64,000 nucleotides of DNA. Source: Rhodococcus rhodnii NBRC 100604. Its GTDB lineage: Bacteria > Actinomycetota > Actinomycetes > Mycobacteriales > Mycobacteriaceae. Below are positions 62,054 to 64,000 of the stretch, piece after piece (within the stretch, counting starts at the first letter, position 1; every line of letters begins with the position of its first letter). The stretch covers positions 19,696 to 83,695 of the forward strand of contig NZ_BCXD01000024.1 of the NCBI RefSeq assembly GCF_001894925.1. The letters run 5' to 3'. Made by a program: the position numbers and the translations under genes. Under the pieces are notes generated by a model. It worked only from the letters and a program-made list of their open reading frames with translations, made no database searches and was not told where the DNA came from.

Positions 62054-63905
62054 TCGCGCGCGCATACCGCGTGCCCGCCGCCAGCAGCAGCAGCCCGGCA
62101 CCGAGAAACGCGAGGACACGGAACATCCCGTCGAGCGTGGCGAGGTCGAACAGGAACAGTTTGGCCAGGGCGACGGCAGCGACGGACAACCCCGCACCGA
62201 GCATCAGGCGAGCCCGCTGCGGCCGCGTCGCGCTCCACCGGAGCAGCACCGTCGCGAGCACCACCCACACCAGGGTGGCGACGCAGTGGCCGGCGACGAA
62301 TCCGACTCCGGTCCCGAACGACGCGACACCCGTCGTCACGATGGCCGTCGTCACCCCGTGGAGCGCCACGAGGCCGCAGATGATCCACGCCGCATCCGTG
62401 TTTCGGTCGTCGATCAGGCCCAAGCCGCTCGCGTTCCGTACGACGAGTACCGCGAGGGCGGCGAGTACGAGGCCCGCCGCGACGACGGCGAACGGTGCGG
62501 CCACCGTGTGCGCCGAGAGCAGGAGTTCGGGCGGTGCGGCGTCGACGAAGACCAGTGTTCCCACCGCGCCGAACGCTGTGCCGCACGCGAAGGCGACGCG
62601 CGAGTGCATCCGTCCCGCAGCGGCGACGAGGGCGACAGCGAGCGCGAGGAGGACGACCGGCAGCAGGTCTCCGGGCGTCGCGCTCACGGCCGCCTGCAGG
62701 GCGGCGATCGTGGCGACGGCCGACAGCGTCGCGCGGGTGTGCACCGGCAGACCGGGAACGACACGGACCACCGCGAGCACCACGGCCGCGAGCGCCGCCA
62801 GTGCGGCGACCTCGCTCCAACGCGGCAGCACGGACCCGATCAGCAGGAGCGGCAGCAACGAGAACGCGAGCATGACGGTGTCGACCGCGGAACCGGAGGC
62901 GCGTCGCACCAGGTACACGGCCGAACCGCCGCCCGCGACGGCCACCGCGATCGCGAAGCCCAGCAGCGTCGCCTGCGTGCGCGTACCGGCCACATCTCCC
63001 AGGCTGTTCACGAGAACCACCGACAGTGCGATCACGACCGGCACGGTGCGCGCGACGTGCAGATACGGCCAGTCGCGGTCCCACTGCGGAGCGAACGCCG
63101 CCACCTGGAGCAGCAACAGGAACGCGACGAGGGCCACCGTGATGCCGCCCGTCAACACCGGTGCCAGGACGGCGACCGCGACGATCGTGAGGGCCGCCAT
63201 CGGTTGCGAGTCCCAGCGCACCGCGACGGCCATGCCGGTCGCGGCCACGGCAGCAGCCAGAGCGAGACCCAGGGCAGGCGGGAACCAGCCGTAGTACGTC
63301 GTCGCGGCGAGGACGTCGAGGAACCCGCCCGCGAGACCGGTACCCACGAGCGCGACGCCGCCCACCTCACCGCCTGCGCGGCGGTGCACACGCAACCCCG
63401 CACCGACCAGGGCCACTGCGACCACCGCGCCTGACGCCACGCGCGCGACCGGACCGAAGAAGCCGGCCTGCGCGGCGAGGACGAGCAGCATGACGACGCC
63501 GATCAGCGTGACGGTCGCCCCCGCCGCCGCCAGTATGCGGCTGATCGCGCCGTCGCGCCGCCACCACGGTTCGCGACGCGGAACGGGCGAGGCGGGTGGA
63601 TAGGGGGCAGGAGGATGGGGAGAAGGGGGATACGACGGTGGCGGTGCCGCGTACGGTGCCCACGGTTGCCCCGGCCGCTGCTGCTGCGGTGCCGGTGGTG
63701 GCGGGGGCGGAAAACCTTGGGGTGTGCCGTAACTCGGAGCCTGCGGTGCTGGAGCAGGAACGGCTGCTGCGGAGGCTTCGAGCTGCGTCCGGAGCCATGT
63801 CAGGTCGTCGGCGACGGAACGCATGTGCCGATCGAGCGCGACGAACTCACCGGAGAGCCGAGCGACGGCCTGCGGATCGATCGAGCGAACACCGTGATTG
63901 TCCAT
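62034..63905 (-). CDS. DUF2339 polytopic membrane protein
   Basis: 623 residues. Coiled-coil-like head 'ALDRHMRSVADDLTWLRTQL' (about 25-45), a Pro/Ala/Gln-rich linker (about 50-110) with runs of PPP and QQQ, then about 20 membrane helices. Family role unknown; size and layout fit DUF2339. Start ATG 63905 near GAAGGC. The palindrome at 63941 lies 36 bp upstream. Tail-to-tail overlap with the sortase gene. Confidence 0.83.
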   Translation of the reverse strand: MDNHGVRSIDPQAVARLSGEFVALDRHMRSVADDLTWLRTQLEASAAAVPAPAPQAPSYGTPQGFPPPPPPAPQQQRPGQPWAPYAAPPPSYPPSPHPPAPYPPASPVPRREPWWRRDGAISRILAAAGATVTLIGVVMLLVLAAQAGFFGPVARVASGAVVAVALVGAGLRVHRRAGGEVGGVALVGTGLAGGFLDVLAATTYYGWFPPALGLALAAAVAATGMAVAVRWDSQPMAALTIVAVAVLAPVLTGGITVALVAFLLLLQVAAFAPQWDRDWPYLHVARTVPVVIALSVVLVNSLGDVAGTRTQATLLGFAIAVAVAGGGSAVYLVRRASGSAVDTVMLAFSLLPLLLIGSVLPRWSEVAALAALAAVVLAVVRVVPGLPVHTRATLSAVATIAALQAAVSATPGDLLPVVLLALAVALVAAAGRMHSRVAFACGTAFGAVGTLVFVDAAPPELLLSAHTVAAPFAVVAAGLVLAALAVLVVRNASGLGLIDDRNTDAAWIICGLVALHGVTTAIVTTGVASFGTGVGFVAGHCVATLVWVVLATVLLRWSATRPQRARLMLGAGLSVAAVALAKLFLFDLATLDGMFRVLAFLGAGLLLLAAGTRYARAISTEPR

Positions 63906-63940
63906 GCCTTCAGCATCGACGGCCGGTCGCCGCCGGACAT

Positions 63941-63954
63941 GAGTAGTACTACTC
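63941..63954. promoter_or_regulatory. Perfect palindrome upstream of the DUF2339 gene
   Basis: GAGTAGTACTACTC, a 14-bp self-complementary site with no spacer, 36 bp before the DUF2339 start codon. Size and symmetry suit a dimeric repressor operator; none is known. Confidence 0.45.
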
Positions 63955-64000
63955 GATCGGGGCAGGTGTTTTCGTTGCCGGTCCGAGTAACGGTCCTTAC

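Overview
The window is high-GC actinobacterial chromosome. Third codon positions are strongly G/C, GTG starts are common, and many genes begin 6-8 nt downstream of a TANNNT -10 hexamer, i.e. as leaderless mRNAs. Gene order follows, with gaps and insertions, the Mycobacterium tuberculosis stretch Rv0861c-Rv0904c: XPB helicase, its partner, a small Rv0863-like protein, rpfA, YccF, cspB, DUF2771, MFS, DUF3027, DUF2530, MarR, SpoU methyltransferase, SepH, serC, citA, gltA, prrBA, accD3. This places the source in the Mycobacteriales/Corynebacteriales (Rhodococcus, Gordonia, Tsukamurella or a relative). I cannot fix the genus from sequence alone. No tRNA, rRNA, CRISPR array, insertion sequence or phage gene was seen.

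Layout. 1-8.5 kb: a DUF3239 protein (cut by the window edge), the XPB helicase, an LppU-like protein, an M20 peptidase, an MFS pump, the XPB-associated protein and a small conserved protein closed by a strong hairpin. 8.5-11.5 kb: resuscitation-promoting factor behind a long leader with a c-di-AMP (ydaO-type) riboswitch and a perfect CRP site, then YccF, a small membrane protein, CspB and DUF2771. 11.6-22.3 kb: MFS transporter, glutamine cyclotransferase lipoprotein, MpaB-like protein, UvrA-like ABC protein, DUF3027, a sacsin-type GHKL ATPase, PAP2 phosphatase, DUF2530. 22.4-33.1 kb: purine permease, MarR, MFS, SpoU methyltransferase, DUF6928, SepH, SerC, citrate synthase 2, PdxH and an MFS protein lacking the motif A region. 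33.3-39.6 kb: main citrate synthase, FKBP, PrrB/PrrA, MscS channel, photolyase.

The last 24 kb is more accessory. It holds a PadR-DUF1048-ABC drug-efflux operon (39.7-42.0 kb), propionyl-CoA synthetase, an OGG-fold glycosylase with a GPP34 protein, and AccD3. A five-gene cluster DUF4178-DUF2617-DUF4247-DUF350-membrane aminopropyltransferase follows (47.1-50.7 kb), whose last gene is frameshifted at a run of eight G. Then come an XRE regulator-membrane protein-ABC operon, a flavin monooxygenase-nucleobase permease operon divergent from a GntR regulator, a 7Fe ferredoxin, a 948-residue repeat surface protein with its own class F-like sortase, and a DUF2339 membrane protein.

How the genes work together. 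The region mixes DNA repair (XPB, UvrA-like, photolyase, OGG-fold), growth-state control (Rpf under c-di-AMP and probably CRP, SepH, PrrBA), central carbon entry (two citrate synthases, propionyl-CoA synthetase, AccD3), PLP and serine supply (PdxH, SerC), and several self-contained export or surface modules. The best candidate for an under-described system is the DUF4178/DUF2617/DUF4247/DUF350/aminopropyltransferase cluster. Next are the DUF3027-sacsin ATPase pair, whose ATPase has no normal start codon, and the sortase-surface protein pair, which has no LPxTG motif.
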